This document shows, piece after piece, positions 33,645 to 44,358 of a stretch of 64,000 nucleotides of DNA. Every line of letters begins with the position of its first letter. The stretch's first letter is position 1. This stretch comes from Paracoccus maritimus (lineage in GTDB: Bacteria > Pseudomonadota > Alphaproteobacteria > Rhodobacterales > Rhodobacteraceae). The translations under genes were made by a program, and so were the position numbers. Below the pieces are notes generated by a model, which saw only the letters and a program-made list of their open reading frames with translations, ran no database searches and was not told the DNA's origin. Location of the stretch: assembly GCF_025195095.1 (NCBI RefSeq), contig NZ_JANAVZ010000005.1, positions 62,001 to 126,000 on the forward strand. The letters run 5' to 3'.

Positions 33645-34130
33645 TCAGACTTTTTCAAGCAGCGCCTCGCCGGCGCTGACGCTGCATGTGCCGGGAGAAT
33701 CCTCGACGTCGATGACCTCGACAGCGCCATCGCGCAGCAGGGCGGCGAAACGCTTGCAACGTCCGAACAGACCCGCCGGTGGCGCGTCGAAATCCAGACC
33801 CAGTGCCTTGGTCACTTGTCCGTCGGCATCGGCCAGGACGTCAATTCCGGCGTCGGGTGCGCCGGTCGCCTCGGCCCATGCGGCGCAGACGAAGGGATCA
33901 TTGACCGTCAGGCAGACGATCCGCGAAACGCCCTTGTCGCGGAACTGCTGCGCGGTCCGGATGAAGCTGGGCATATGGGCGTTGGTGCAGGTGCCGGTGA
34001 ACGCGCCGGGCAGCCCGAAAATGGCCACGCGCCCGCTGTCCAGTTCGGCGGTATCCACCGCTTCGGGCCCGTTTGCCCCGACCTTCAGCAATTGACCTTC
34101 GGGAAACTTGTCGCCGGGCTGGATGCTCAT
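33645..34130 (-). CDS. Peroxiredoxin (Prx5-type, 1-Cys or atypical 2-Cys)
   Basis: A 161-residue peroxiredoxin of the AhpC/TSA Prx5 group. The active site is FGLPGAFTGTCTNAHMPSF, with the peroxidatic Cys48 in the PxxxTxxC pattern. A second Cys lies in RIVCLTVNDPFVCAAW and a third in SPGTCSVS near the C-terminus, which could act as resolving residues. It reduces peroxides in the cytoplasm. ATG at 34130 has GGAG before it. It is divergent from the flavoprotein gene at 34210. Confidence 0.9.
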   Translation of the reverse strand: MSIQPGDKFPEGQLLKVGANGPEAVDTAELDSGRVAIFGLPGAFTGTCTNAHMPSFIRTAQQFRDKGVSRIVCLTVNDPFVCAAWAEATGAPDAGIDVLADADGQVTKALGLDFDAPPAGLFGRCKRFAALLRDGAVEVIDVEDSPGTCSVSAGEALLEKV

Positions 34131-34209
34131 TGCGTACTCCATGAATTGCAACGGATTCGCGCCGACTATAGGCTGCGGTCGAAAGACAGGCCAGCGGCGG
34201 AACAATCTT

Positions 34210-35409
34210 ATGCGTATCGTGATCCTTGGGGCAGGGCAGGCTGCGGCATCCATGGCGGCGCGCCTGCGGGCCAAGGGCCATGACGGGCCGTTGACCGTGA
34301 TCGGGGCCGAGCCGGTCGCCCCGTATCAGCGCCCGCCCCTGTCCAAGGGATATCTGCTGGGGCAGATGGGGCTGGACCGGTTGCTGCTGCGCACGCCTGA
34401 ATGGTGGGTCGAACAGGGCATCGATCTGCGCCTGTCGGAAAACGCCACCGCCATCGACACTGCCGCGCGTCTGGTCACCACGGATCGCGGCAGCGTTGAA
34501 TACGACGCGCTGGCGCTGACACTTGGCGCGGCGCCGCGCCGACTGCCTGCCGAGATGGGCGGCGATCTGGCCGCCGTGCATGTCGTGCGCAGCCTTGCCG
34601 ATGTCGATGCAATCCAGCCCGAGATGCGCCCCGGCCGCCGCCTGATCGTGATCGGTGGCGGCTATATCGGGTTGGAGGCCGCAGCCGTAGCCCGCAAGCT
34701 GGGGCTAGAGGTGACGCTGCTGGAATCCGCGCCGCGCATCCTGGGCCGTGTCGCCGCGCCCGAGACGGCCACGATGATCCGCGACCTGCACCTGTCCCAC
34801 GGGGTCCGGATTCGTGAAGCCGCCAGCATCGACCGGATCACCGGCACCGACCGCGCCACGGGGGTGGTCCTTGCGGATGGGCAGGAACTGCCCGCCGATC
34901 TGATCGTGACCGGCATCGGCGTCTTGCCGGAAACCCGGCTTGCGCAACAGGCGGGTCTGACAATCGACAACGGCATCGCTACCGACGATCACGGGCTGAC
35001 CTCGGATCCGGCGATCTGGGCGGCCGGAGACTGCGCAAGCTTTCCGTTCCAGGGCGAACGGATCCGACTGGAAAGCGTGGGCGGCGCGATCGACATGGCC
35101 GAGGCGGTGGCCGACAACATGCTGGGGGCAGACCGGTTCTACGAGGCAAGGCCATGGTTCTGGTCCGACCAGTTCGACGCCAAGCTGCAGATCGCGGGTC
35201 TTGGAACCGGCTACGACCAGATCGTGACGCGCAAGGCCGACGGCATACATGGCGGATCGGTCTGGTATTTCCGCCTGGATCGCCTGATCGCAGTGGACGC
35301 GCTGAATGACGCCCGCGCCTACATGATCGGGAAAAGGCTGATCGAGGCCGGTCGCTCGCCCGATCCACAGGAAATCCGGACCGCCACGGATCTCAAGGCG
35401 CTGATGTGA
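34210..35409 (+). CDS. FAD-dependent ferredoxin/rubredoxin-reductase-type oxidoreductase
   Basis: A 399-residue flavoprotein of the class of rhodocoxin, putidaredoxin and other P450-partner ferredoxin reductases. FAD motif GAGQAAASMAARLR is at the start. PYQRPPLSKGYL and the NAD(P) motif VIGGGYIGLEAAAVARKLG follow. The second FAD motif is IWAAGDCASF. C-terminal residues RPWFWSDQFDAKLQIAG are typical. It would pass electrons from NAD(P)H to a small iron-sulfur protein; no partner is nearby. ATG at 34210. A long upstream open frame has no family sequence. Confidence 0.87.
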   Translation: MRIVILGAGQAAASMAARLRAKGHDGPLTVIGAEPVAPYQRPPLSKGYLLGQMGLDRLLLRTPEWWVEQGIDLRLSENATAIDTAARLVTTDRGSVEYDALALTLGAAPRRLPAEMGGDLAAVHVVRSLADVDAIQPEMRPGRRLIVIGGGYIGLEAAAVARKLGLEVTLLESAPRILGRVAAPETATMIRDLHLSHGVRIREAASIDRITGTDRATGVVLADGQELPADLIVTGIGVLPETRLAQQAGLTIDNGIATDDHGLTSDPAIWAAGDCASFPFQGERIRLESVGGAIDMAEAVADNMLGADRFYEARPWFWSDQFDAKLQIAGLGTGYDQIVTRKADGIHGGSVWYFRLDRLIAVDALNDARAYMIGKRLIEAGRSPDPQEIRTATDLKALM

Positions 35410-35482
35410 CCTTCCTCTGTGCGGAAATAGCCTCGGCGGGATCGGGGGGCAGGCAGTCCCCCGGCTGTCGCGGGACGCAATC

Positions 35483-36055
35483 ATGAGGATCGTCGGCGGC
35501 AATCTGCGCGGCCTGAAGCTGGCCGAACTGGGCGATGGCGACATCGCGGCGCATCTGCGCCCCACCACCGACAGGGTGCGCGAGGCGATCTTCAACCTTC
35601 TGACGAACGGCGTGCAGGGCAACCCGGTGCCCGGCGCGCGGGTGCTTGACCTATTCGCGGGGACCGGCGCGCTGGGGCTCGAGGCGTTGTCGCGCGGCGC
35701 GGCGCGCGCAGCCTTTGTCGATGACGGGGTAAAGGCGCGGGCGCTGATCCGCGCCAACGTCGAAAAGGCGCGCGCGATGGGCGTGACCGATTTGTGGCGA
35801 CGCGATGCGACCCGGCTGGGGGTCAACCGTGCCGCGCCCTACAACCTGATCTTTCTCGATCCGCCCTATGATCAGGGGCTGGGCGAACAGGCGGTGACCT
35901 CGGCGCTGCAAGGGGGGTGGGTCGCGCCCGGCGCGATCCTTGTCTGGGAAGAGGCCCGTCCGCCGCTGGTGCCCGCGCCGCTGATCCGGATTGACCAGCG
36001 GCGCTATGGTGACAGCGTGGTCACACTGCTACGGGCGCCCGAAGATCTGGCCTGA
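35483..36055 (+). CDS. rsmD: 16S rRNA (guanine(966)-N(2))-methyltransferase
   Basis: A 190-residue RsmD. It starts MRIVGGNLRGLKLA and has LRPTTDRVREAIFNLL. SAM motif I is VLDLFAGTGALGLEALSRG, and the catalytic motif is NLIFLDPPYDQG. It methylates G966 in helix 31 of 16S rRNA after assembly of the 30S head. ATG at 35483. Single gene. Full length compared with family. Confidence 0.92.
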   Translation: MRIVGGNLRGLKLAELGDGDIAAHLRPTTDRVREAIFNLLTNGVQGNPVPGARVLDLFAGTGALGLEALSRGAARAAFVDDGVKARALIRANVEKARAMGVTDLWRRDATRLGVNRAAPYNLIFLDPPYDQGLGEQAVTSALQGGWVAPGAILVWEEARPPLVPAPLIRIDQRRYGDSVVTLLRAPEDLA

Positions 36056-36328
36056 GGTCTGTGCGGACCCGAATTGCTGCCATGCATTCATGGCTTTCGT
36101 CTTGTGTGACTGACGCCATTGCGCGTTCAGGCCGACGATCTGTCGGCACCACGACCGGACCCGTGATCGTCCCGACAGGAAAGCCGTGATGCGAAGCCCT
36201 TCGGCCGCGGCGCGATCACACAAGCTTCAGCCATGCGTCACGCGGCCGCCACAGTCCTGCCTAGGATAGCGTGATCCCGCGCCGCCAAGCAGTACGGTGT
36301 TCAAAGCGTTCTGCAGGGATGGAAGCTA

Positions 36329-37694
36329 TGAGCTGGAATATTGGCGGCGGGGGTAGACACGCATCGTTGTCGGGCCTTGGGGATAGGGGGCAATGCGTTT
36401 GAACGGCTGGAGTCGTTCAGCCACAAGTTCGACCTCGACTGGTCGGCAAAACCGTGGTTCGGCCATGGACCGGGCAAGGGATGGTGGTGGGTTTGCCGCC
36501 CCGACAAGCCGGAACCCTAGAATGCCGCGCCACTGGCGGCTGATGACCATCCGCGCACGGATGATCGGGGATACTCGGTCCATGTGCTGACCAATGACAC
36601 CGACGCCGATGGCGACAAGATGACGATCACTCACATCAACGGGATCGAGGTTGGTCGTCGCGACAAGGTCTTGCTGATGAACGAGGACGGCGAAAAGCTG
36701 GGCTGGGCCAAGCTGAAGAAGCAGGGCGAAATCGTCTTTCACAAGTTCAAGAATGTCGATCAGCTCGACCCAAGCTATACCGTGTCTGACGGCAAGGAAG
36801 GCGACGATGAAGGCAAACTGACCGTCGGCAACGCGGACAGCACCTTCCGCCTGAACCTGCTGCATTTCACCGATCAGGCGGCCGGCGGCCGGCGCCCGCG
36901 CGGTCGAGGACGCGCCGCGCCTGTCGGCGGTGCTGAACGCCCTGCGTGACGAGGACGTCGATGCCGACGCCACGCTGGCCGGTCTGATTTCGGGCGATGC
37001 GGCCGAAGGCTTTGCGGGCACGGCCTTCCTCTATCTGTCGGCCAATCTCGATTTCTCGACCGACCCCAATCTTGCGCCGCTTGCAGTGGCCGGTGGTCAG
37101 GCCCCGTTGGCCAATCCCGGCATGAACAAGGTGGTGCCGCTGGCCCATATGCAGCAGCTTTCCATCGAGCAGGCGCTGGCGCCATTGCTGGAGAATGTCG
37201 ATATCATCGTCGCTGGCGGATCGAACACGCGCCTTCTGGACAAGAACGACCGCTTGCGCGACGGCGTCACCGCGCAGGGCCAGTATCCGATCTTTGTCTA
37301 AAACGCCGCCGGTAGCACGACCGCGATCGTGAATGCCGATGTCAGCTACAGAGATGTGGGCCGCCTGGTCGTCGATTTCGACGCCGACGGCAACATCATC
37401 CCCGCCAGCTATGATGCGGATGTCTCGGGCGTCTATCCGTTCCCGACCGGTGATGATCTTGATTTCGTCTCGTTGACGAATGGCGGCGGTCGCAGCGGCA
37501 ACGCGACCTTCGCCGACGACGGCACCGAACAGGATGCGTTCGCCGAATATCTTCTGGCCGATCATGCCATGACCGAGACCGCGTTTGACGATGCGGATAC
37601 CGGTCGCGACATGGACAGCCGGATCGTTAGCCTGGCGTGGCAGGACGGTCTGGCGCTGGATACCGCGGTGGACGAATTCCTGTTTGCCGCCTGA
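36329..37694 (+). pseudogene. Broken exported metallophosphatase/5'-nucleotidase-like gene with VCBS/cadherin-like N-terminal region
   Basis: Pieces in order: SHKFDLDWSAKPWFGHGPGK near 36415, then VLTNDTDADGDKMTITHING (a VCBS/cadherin-like repeat). RLNLLHFTDQ is the usual start of the phosphatase part. After a frameshift near 36880-36897 come VEDAPRLSAVLNALRDED, GFAGTAFLYLSANLDF, GMNKVVPLAHMQQLSIEQAL and IDIIVAGGSN-type sequence (seen as VDIIVAGGSNTRLL). The gene then hits an in-frame TAA at 37299-37301 and resumes as VNADVSYRDVGRLVVDFDAD. Segments expected between the metal-binding blocks, including a GNHEFD box, are missing, so internal deletions occurred. Upstream (36391-36520) there is another stop. 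The product would be an exported 5'-nucleotidase; now it is dead. Confidence 0.75.
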
Positions 37695-37710
37695 TCGTCA
37701 CCGACCATCG

Positions 37711-37740
37711 CCCGCCGCGCATGAATTGTGCGGCGGGTTT
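37711..37740. terminator. Probable bidirectional terminator
   Basis: CCCGCCGC (37711-37718) pairs with GCGGCGGG (37730-37737), followed by TTT on the plus strand. It lies between the dead 5'-nucleotidase gene and the convergent folA stop at 37752. Confidence 0.7.
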
Positions 37741-37751
37741 GACCGCACGGA

Positions 37752-38243
37752 TCAGGACGCCGCGATCCGGCGATACTCGGTCAGGCGGCAGATCGGGTCT
37801 TCCTGTCGCAGAACGCGGGTGTCAGTGACCTTCCAATCGACCGGGTTCAACGCGGGAAAGAACGTGTCCGCCCCCTCGACGCGGGTCTCGATCGTGGACA
37901 GCAGGATGCGATCGGCAAGCGGCACCATCAGGCGATAGATTTCGCCTCCGCCTATGCAATACACGCGCTGATAGCCCGCCGTCCGTGCGACGCTCAGTGC
38001 GTTGTCGAATGAGGTAAAGATCGCACCCTGCCGATCATCGCCTGATCCGCGAGAGATGACGATGTTCAGCCGGTTGGGCAGCGGCCTTTTGGGCAGGCTT
38101 TCCCATGTCTTGCGGCCCATGACGATGGCGCCGCCCGTCGTCTCGCGCTTGAAAAAGGCGAAATCCTCGGGAATGTGCCAGGGGATGGTGTTGCCGCGAC
38201 CGATGGCGCCATTCAGATCCTGGGCTGCGATCAGGGTCAGCAT
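37752..38243 (-). CDS. folA: Dihydrofolate reductase
   Basis: A 163-residue DHFR: LTLIAAQDLNGAIGRGNTIPWH at the start (shown without the first residue), DFAFFKRETTGGAIVMGRKT in the substrate/NADPH region and YCIGGGEIYRLMVP near the nucleotide site. It reduces dihydrofolate made by ThyA. Only 5 bases separate it from thyA upstream, so the two form one operon for dTMP supply. Full length. Confidence 0.95.
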   Translation of the reverse strand: MLTLIAAQDLNGAIGRGNTIPWHIPEDFAFFKRETTGGAIVMGRKTWESLPKRPLPNRLNIVISRGSGDDRQGAIFTSFDNALSVARTAGYQRVYCIGGGEIYRLMVPLADRILLSTIETRVEGADTFFPALNPVDWKVTDTRVLRQEDPICRLTEYRRIAAS

Positions 38244-38248
38244 GGCGA

Positions 38249-39055
<807 letters not shown>

Positions 39056-39127
39056 CAATCCCCCTGCGGCTGAACCGTCCGATGCGAAACAGCTATCTTT
39101 CTTGGCAGCCCGTGCCAAGAAGGGAAG

Positions 39128-40678
39128 CTAGAACAACAGATCTCCGCCGCTCAGCGGGCGGTCGTCGGCCAGAACGATATGCAGATCGGAAACGCCGTCT
39201 CCGTCCAGATCAGCGAATAGATGCAGCTTGTCGTTCCTCTCGACCGCGCGAAGGACACCATCCTCCAGTGATCCACGCCCGCGACGGAAATCGTCCAGAC
39301 CCAAATTTCGCAGGTCAAGAAGATCCTGGTTGCTCGTGAAGTCGCGGATCACGTCCACATCGCCGCGTCGAATATCCTGTGATCGGAACACAAAAACATC
39401 CGCGCCTGCGTTGCCGCTCATGATGTCTGACCCGCGACCGCCGCGCAGGCTGTCGTTTCCGCCACCGCCCGACAGCGAATCGTTGCCATGATCACCCCAG
39501 ATGATGTCTTCGCCGGCGTGGCCCCAAAGCCGGTCGTTCCCGGATTGCCCTCGCAGGCGGTCATTGCCAGTACCGGCCAACATCCTGTCATTGCCACTGC
39601 CGCCGCGAAGAATGTCGCTGTTCGGACCACCGTCAAGAAAATCCGCGCCATTGTCGCCGATCAGCAGATCCGCGCCCAATTGACCAAACAGCCGGTCATT
39701 GCCGGAACCGCCGTCAAGAATGTCGCTGTCGTTGCCGCCGCGCAGAGTATCCGCGCCACCCGACCCCGCCAGCCTGTTGGCGGCGCGGTTTCCCAGGATC
39801 ACGTCATCACCGCTGCCGCCGCGGGCGTTTTCGATGACGGTGCCATAGGCGATCCCCAGCGTGCCGTGCCAGCCCAGCACGTCCGAAAATGCCCCGGGCT
39901 GCAGATCGATGTGTTGATCGTGCCAGTCACGGGACATGTTCAGCATATCGATGCCGCCGGTGTCGTGGATCGTCAGCATGACCGGCTGAAGATCGCTGCG
40001 GTTGTCCAGCAGGTCGCTGAACTGTTCATAGATGCCCGTCGCCGTGCCGTCGAAACCATAGACGTCGCCGCGCTTTTCGACCTTCGGTGTTCCGTACAGC
40101 CGATGTATCGCCAGAATATCCGCGGGCATCGGGGTCAGCACATAACCATAGCTGGCGCTGACATTCGGGTTCTCGAACGGTGCGAAATACGACATGACCG
40201 ACATCTGCCAGCTGTCCAGCGCGAAGTTCTGATCCCCCCAGCCGGCTGATCCGTTGTAGTTTCCGGCGTGTCCCAGGCCCAGGGCATGACCGATCTCGTG
40301 AATCCAGGTCTGCGTGTAGTAGCTGACAGTCTCGCTGCCATAGGCGTTCAGCCAGTCGCGCCCGACATTCGCGACCGACCACAGCAGGGTATTATCGTTG
40401 GATCGGTAACCGTAGGAATAGGCGCCGACATCGCTGTCGGTCAGGCGCAGATCGTGATTATTCGCCGTGCCGTTCATCGCGAATCTCAGCCCCGAGACCG
40501 CACTCCAGGCATCCAGCGCAAGCCTGACGATCCCGCGATCCGCGCCGGTCGTGAAATCCGTGTACACGCGCAGCGTATCACCGGCCTGCACATCGAACGA
40601 TGCAGCAGGGTAACCCGCATCGTTGAAATAGCCGGTGGTCAGATAATTCGCGATTCGGGACGCGTCCGAATACGACAT
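39128..40678 (-). CDS. Serralysin-like M10 metalloprotease with RTX repeats
   Basis: A 516-residue secreted protease. The zinc motif is HEIGHALGLGH (residues 127-137) and the Met-turn is Met162 in VMSYF. Residues about 285-430 hold around a dozen GGxGxDxLx-type nonapeptide repeats (such as GSGNDRLFG, GTGNDRLRG) that bind calcium and fold outside the cell. A type I secretion signal would lie in the last 60 residues (DFTSNQDLLDLRNLG). There is no N-terminal signal peptide. ATG at 40678 follows AAGGA. No HlyB/HlyD-like secretion genes are in the window. It borders the rfb gene cluster but is transcribed the other way. Confidence 0.9.
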   Translation of the reverse strand: MSYSDASRIANYLTTGYFNDAGYPAASFDVQAGDTLRVYTDFTTGADRGIVRLALDAWSAVSGLRFAMNGTANNHDLRLTDSDVGAYSYGYRSNDNTLLWSVANVGRDWLNAYGSETVSYYTQTWIHEIGHALGLGHAGNYNGSAGWGDQNFALDSWQMSVMSYFAPFENPNVSASYGYVLTPMPADILAIHRLYGTPKVEKRGDVYGFDGTATGIYEQFSDLLDNRSDLQPVMLTIHDTGGIDMLNMSRDWHDQHIDLQPGAFSDVLGWHGTLGIAYGTVIENARGGSGDDVILGNRAANRLAGSGGADTLRGGNDSDILDGGSGNDRLFGQLGADLLIGDNGADFLDGGPNSDILRGGSGNDRMLAGTGNDRLRGQSGNDRLWGHAGEDIIWGDHGNDSLSGGGGNDSLRGGRGSDIMSGNAGADVFVFRSQDIRRGDVDVIRDFTSNQDLLDLRNLGLDDFRRGRGSLEDGVLRAVERNDKLHLFADLDGDGVSDLHIVLADDRPLSGGDLLF

Positions 40679-40897
40679 CAAAAAATTCCTTCTCAAATTG
40701 CATGTGCATTAGCGCCTTGCGATTCGTCGCTCAAGCTGCAGACAGCCAATTTCGGAGTGATTGAAATTCAAATGCAACACAGCTGTTTCATTGCAGAGCC
40801 TAGCATGGCTATTTGGACATGAAGGGGTGTCGGCCCCGTGACTCGGGCGACGTGCTTGCCTATACGGACCGGGACAGGTGTTAAATGGTTCGAAAAG

Positions 40898-41458
40898 ATG
40901 CAGATTGAGCAGACTTCCCTGCCCGGCGTGCTGGTCATCACACCGGCAAGACACGGCGATGATCGCGGGTTCTTTTCCGAAAGCTGGAATCGCAAGACCC
41001 TGGCAGCGGCCGGTGTGGACATGCCCGAGTTCGTTCAGGACAATCACTCGATGTCGCGTCAGGCGGGAACATTGCGGGGTCTTCATTACCAGGCGCCACC
41101 GCATGCACAGGGTAAGCTGGTGCGCTGCGGGCGCGGGCGGCTTTTCGATGTGGCCGTGGATGCGCGGCGCGGCAGCCCGACCTATGGCGAATGGGTCGGC
41201 GCGGAACTGTCGTTCGAGAATGGCCGGCAACTGTGGATCCCTGCGGGTTTTCTGCACGGCTTCGTCACGCAGGAACCGGACACGGAAATCATCTATAAAT
41301 GCACCGCGTATTATGATCGCGACAGCGACGGCGCTGTGGCATGGGACAGTCTTGGGATCGATTGGGGCGTGACCGCGCCGATCCTGTCGGACAAGGACCG
41401 TGCGGCGCCGGGTTTCGCGGAATGGAATTCTCCTTTCGTTCATGAAGGTGACGCATGA
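40898..41458 (+). CDS. rfbC: dTDP-4-dehydrorhamnose 3,5-epimerase
   Basis: A 186-residue RmlC. It has [18 protein letters not shown], then [20 protein letters not shown], with the active His in [22 protein letters not shown] and [13 protein letters not shown] follow. It inverts C3 and C5 of dTDP-4-keto-6-deoxyglucose, the third step of dTDP-L-rhamnose synthesis. ATG at 40898; no strong Shine-Dalgarno is visible. First gene of rfbCBDA; its stop overlaps rfbB. Confidence 0.95.
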   Translation: MQIEQTSLPGVLVITPARHGDDRGFFSESWNRKTLAAAGVDMPEFVQDNHSMSRQAGTLRGLHYQAPPHAQGKLVRCGRGRLFDVAVDARRGSPTYGEWVGAELSFENGRQLWIPAGFLHGFVTQEPDTEIIYKCTAYYDRDSDGAVAWDSLGIDWGVTAPILSDKDRAAPGFAEWNSPFVHEGDA

Positions 41459-42492
41459 AAATTCTTGTGACGGGCGGGGCGGGGTTCATCGGTTCCGCGG
41501 TGGTGCGCCTTGCAGTGCAGCGTGGCTTTGACGTCGTGAACCTGGATGCGCTGACCTATGCCGCGAACCTGTCCAACGTCGCGCCTGTGGCCGACAGCCC
41601 GCGCTACAGTTTTGAGCATGCGGATATTCGCGATCGGGCCGCGCTGGACCGGATCCTGGCGCAGCATCGACCCGATGCGGTGATGCACCTCGCCGCCGAA
41701 AGCCATGTCGACCGGTCCATCGACGGGCCGGGCGAATTCGTCGAGACGAACGTGATCGGCACCTTCAACATGCTGGAAGCGGCGCGGGCCTATTGGCTGC
41801 GCGAGGGTCGCCCCCAGACATTTCGGTTCCACCATATCTCGACCGACGAGGTATTCGGTTCGCTTGGCGAGACCGGGCAGTTCACCGAAGATACGCCCTA
41901 TGACCCGCGCAGCCCCTATTCGGCCAGCAAGGCGGGGTCGGATCATCTGGTCCGTGCGTGGCATGAAACCTACGGCCTGCCGGTGGTGCTGACCAATTGT
42001 TCCAACAACTACGGCCCCTATCATTTCCCCGAGAAGCTGGTCCCCGTCGTGATCCTCAGGGCGCTGGCTGGCGAGACGATCCCGGTCTATGGCGATGGTG
42101 GAAACGTCCGCGACTGGCTGTATGTCGAGGATCATGCCGACGCCCTACTGCTGGTGCTTGCGAAGGGGAAGATCGGGCGCAGCTACAATATCGGCGGCGA
42201 GAACGAGGCGACGAATATCGATCTTGTGCGCACGATCTGCGCACATATGGATGAACTGCATCCCACCGGTGCCGCGCATGATCGGCTGATCTCCTTCGTG
42301 CCCGACCGTCCCGGTCACGATCGTCGCTATGCGATCGATCCGACCCGGATCCGGGATGAGCTGGGCTGGCGCCCGTCGGTCACCGTTGACGAGGGGCTGC
42401 GGCGCACCGTGGCCTGGTATCTGGACAATCGGGACTGGTGGCAGCCGCTGCTGTCGCGCGATGGTGTTGGTCGGCGGCTGGGAACAGCGTGA
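41455..42492 (+). CDS. rfbB: dTDP-glucose 4,6-dehydratase
   Basis: A 345-residue RmlB. The NAD motif [17 protein letters not shown] is at the N-terminus. The catalytic Asp/Glu are in [16 protein letters not shown] and the Tyr and Lys in [37 protein letters not shown] is also typical. It makes dTDP-4-keto-6-deoxyglucose, second step of the pathway. ATGA overlap with rfbC and TGATG with rfbD. Confidence 0.96.
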   Translation: MKILVTGGAGFIGSAVVRLAVQRGFDVVNLDALTYAANLSNVAPVADSPRYSFEHADIRDRAALDRILAQHRPDAVMHLAAESHVDRSIDGPGEFVETNVIGTFNMLEAARAYWLREGRPQTFRFHHISTDEVFGSLGETGQFTEDTPYDPRSPYSASKAGSDHLVRAWHETYGLPVVLTNCSNNYGPYHFPEKLVPVVILRALAGETIPVYGDGGNVRDWLYVEDHADALLLVLAKGKIGRSYNIGGENEATNIDLVRTICAHMDELHPTGAAHDRLISFVPDRPGHDRRYAIDPTRIRDELGWRPSVTVDEGLRRTVAWYLDNRDWWQPLLSRDGVGRRLGTA

Positions 42493-43349
42493 TGCAGGGA
42501 TTGCTGGTCTTCGGCCGGACCGGGCAGGTCGCGCGCGAACTGGCAGAACGTGCGCCGGGGGCCGTCTTCCTGGGCCGCGATGACGCCGATCTGACCGATC
42601 CTGATGCCTGCGCGCAGGCGCTGCGCTTTGCCGCCCCGCGCCTTGTGATCAACGCTGCCGCCTATACCGCGGTGGATCGCGCCGAGGCCGAGGCCGAGAC
42701 TGCGCATCTGGTCAACGCATTGGCGCCCGCTGCGATGGCGCGTGCGGCGGCCGGTCTTGGCGTGCCGTTGCTGCATATCTCGACCGACTATGTCTTCGAC
42801 GGCAGCGGCGATGCCCCACGGACCGAGGATGCGCCGACCGCTCCGCTTGGGGTCTACGGCTCCACCAAGCTTGCGGGCGAAAATGGCGTTATCGATGCAG
42901 GGGGGCAATCGGCCATCCTTCGGACATCCTGGGTGTTCTCGGCGCATGGCGGGAATTTCGTGAAGACGATGCTGCGGCTTGGTGCCGAACGCGACGAACT
43001 GGGAATCGTTGCGGATCAGGTGGGCGGGCCGACCGCCGCCGCCCACATCGCCGATGCGCTTCTTGCGATGGGCAAGGCGATGCTGGCGAATCCCGAACGT
43101 CGGGGTATCTACCACTTTGCAGGGACGCCGGACGCAAGCTGGGCCGATCTTGCGGTCGAGATCTTCGCTCAGGCGCGGTTGGCCTGCAATGTGCGACGCA
43201 TCGCCACGTCGGAATACCCGACCCCGGCGCGGCGGCCGTTGAATTCGCGGCTGGATTGCGGTGCCATCGCCCGCGATTTCGGCATCACGCGCCCGGATTG
43301 GCGCAAGGGGCTGGCCGAGGTGCTGGCAAGGCTGGAGCAGGACAGATGA
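42492..43349 (+). CDS. rfbD: dTDP-4-dehydrorhamnose reductase
   Basis: A 285-residue RmlD. It has LLVFGRTGQVARELAE near the start (NADPH site), VINAAAYTAVDRAEAEAE, and HISTDYVFDGSG with the catalytic Thr. VYGSTKLAGENG supplies Tyr and Lys. It reduces the keto sugar to dTDP-L-rhamnose. ATG at 42492 overlaps the rfbB stop; a longer frame to 42438 has no family sequence. Confidence 0.95.
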   Translation: MQGLLVFGRTGQVARELAERAPGAVFLGRDDADLTDPDACAQALRFAAPRLVINAAAYTAVDRAEAEAETAHLVNALAPAAMARAAAGLGVPLLHISTDYVFDGSGDAPRTEDAPTAPLGVYGSTKLAGENGVIDAGGQSAILRTSWVFSAHGGNFVKTMLRLGAERDELGIVADQVGGPTAAAHIADALLAMGKAMLANPERRGIYHFAGTPDASWADLAVEIFAQARLACNVRRIATSEYPTPARRPLNSRLDCGAIARDFGITRPDWRKGLAEVLARLEQDR

Positions 43350-44218
43350 CACAGCGCAAGGGCATTATTCTGGCGGGCGGGTCCGGTACCCGGCTGTATC
43401 CGATCACCATGGGCGTGTCGAAGCAGCTTTTGCCGTTATATGACAAGCCGATGATCTACTATCCGATCACCGTACTGATGCTGGCCGGCATCCGCGAGAT
43501 CGCGATCATCACCACCCCCGAGGATCAGGCCCAGTTCCAGCGGCTTCTGGGCGATGGCGACCAGTGGGGGCTGCGTTTCGAATGGATCATCCAGCCGTCG
43601 CCCGACGGGCTTGCGCAGGCCTATCTTCTGGCCGAGGATTTTCTGGCCGGCGCACCATCCGCTATGGTCCTTGGCGACAACATTTTCTTTGGTCACGGTT
43701 TGCCGCTGTTGATGGCGGCGGCCGATGCGCGGGATACGGGCGGGACTGTCTTTGGCTATCGCGTCAGCGACCCTGAACGCTACGGGGTGGTCGATTTCGA
43801 TTTGCAAGGACAGGCACGGGCGATCGTCGAAAAGCCCGCGAAGCCACCGTCCCACTATGCGGTGACGGGTTTGTATTTCCTTGACGGCACCGCCCCCCAG
43901 CGCGCGGCGCAGGTCAAGCCATCGGATCGCGGCGAACTTGAAATCACGACCTTGCTTGAAAGCTATCTGGCGGATGGCGAACTGACGGTCGAGAAGATGG
44001 GGCGCGGTTTCGCGTGGCTGGACACCGGAACCCATGCCAGCCTTCTTGATGCAGGGAACTTCGTCAGGACCCTGGAAAATCGGCAGGGCCTGCAGACCGG
44101 CTGCCCGGAAGAAATCGCATTCGAAGCCGGATGGATCGACGCGGATCAGCTTCGCGACCGCGCCGGGAAATTTTCGAAGAACGCCTACGGCAAGTATCTG
44201 CTGAATTTGCTCGACTGA
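43346..44218 (+). CDS. rfbA: Glucose-1-phosphate thymidylyltransferase
   Basis: A 290-residue RmlA. It starts GIILAGGSGTRLYPITMGVSK (seen in parts) and has YDKPMIYYPITVLMLAGI, AMVLGDNIFFGHGL and FGYRVSDPERYGVV. IVEKPAKPPSHYAVTGLYF is also present. It makes dTDP-glucose from glucose-1-phosphate and dTTP, and is usually the point of feedback by dTDP-rhamnose. ATGA overlaps rfbD. Last of the four-gene operon. Confidence 0.96.
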   Translation: MTQRKGIILAGGSGTRLYPITMGVSKQLLPLYDKPMIYYPITVLMLAGIREIAIITTPEDQAQFQRLLGDGDQWGLRFEWIIQPSPDGLAQAYLLAEDFLAGAPSAMVLGDNIFFGHGLPLLMAAADARDTGGTVFGYRVSDPERYGVVDFDLQGQARAIVEKPAKPPSHYAVTGLYFLDGTAPQRAAQVKPSDRGELEITTLLESYLADGELTVEKMGRGFAWLDTGTHASLLDAGNFVRTLENRQGLQTGCPEEIAFEAGWIDADQLRDRAGKFSKNAYGKYLLNLLD

Positions 44219-44358
44219 TCGGCCGGTAGCCGGCACGTTCGCGGCGTGTCTGCAAGAGCCATGGTGACAAAGGACTTTCACGGCAGTCCTGCTGCGGATA
44301 GGAACGCGGCCGGTCGGCGTGTCTGCACAGTCCCAAGAAGTCCAAACAAGAGAATGCC

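Noticed and set aside
39620..39830. Repeated short DNA blocks that might be taken for a CRISPR or tandem-repeat array
   Set aside because: They are the codons of RTX nonapeptide repeats in the protease gene, with no constant repeat and variable spacer.
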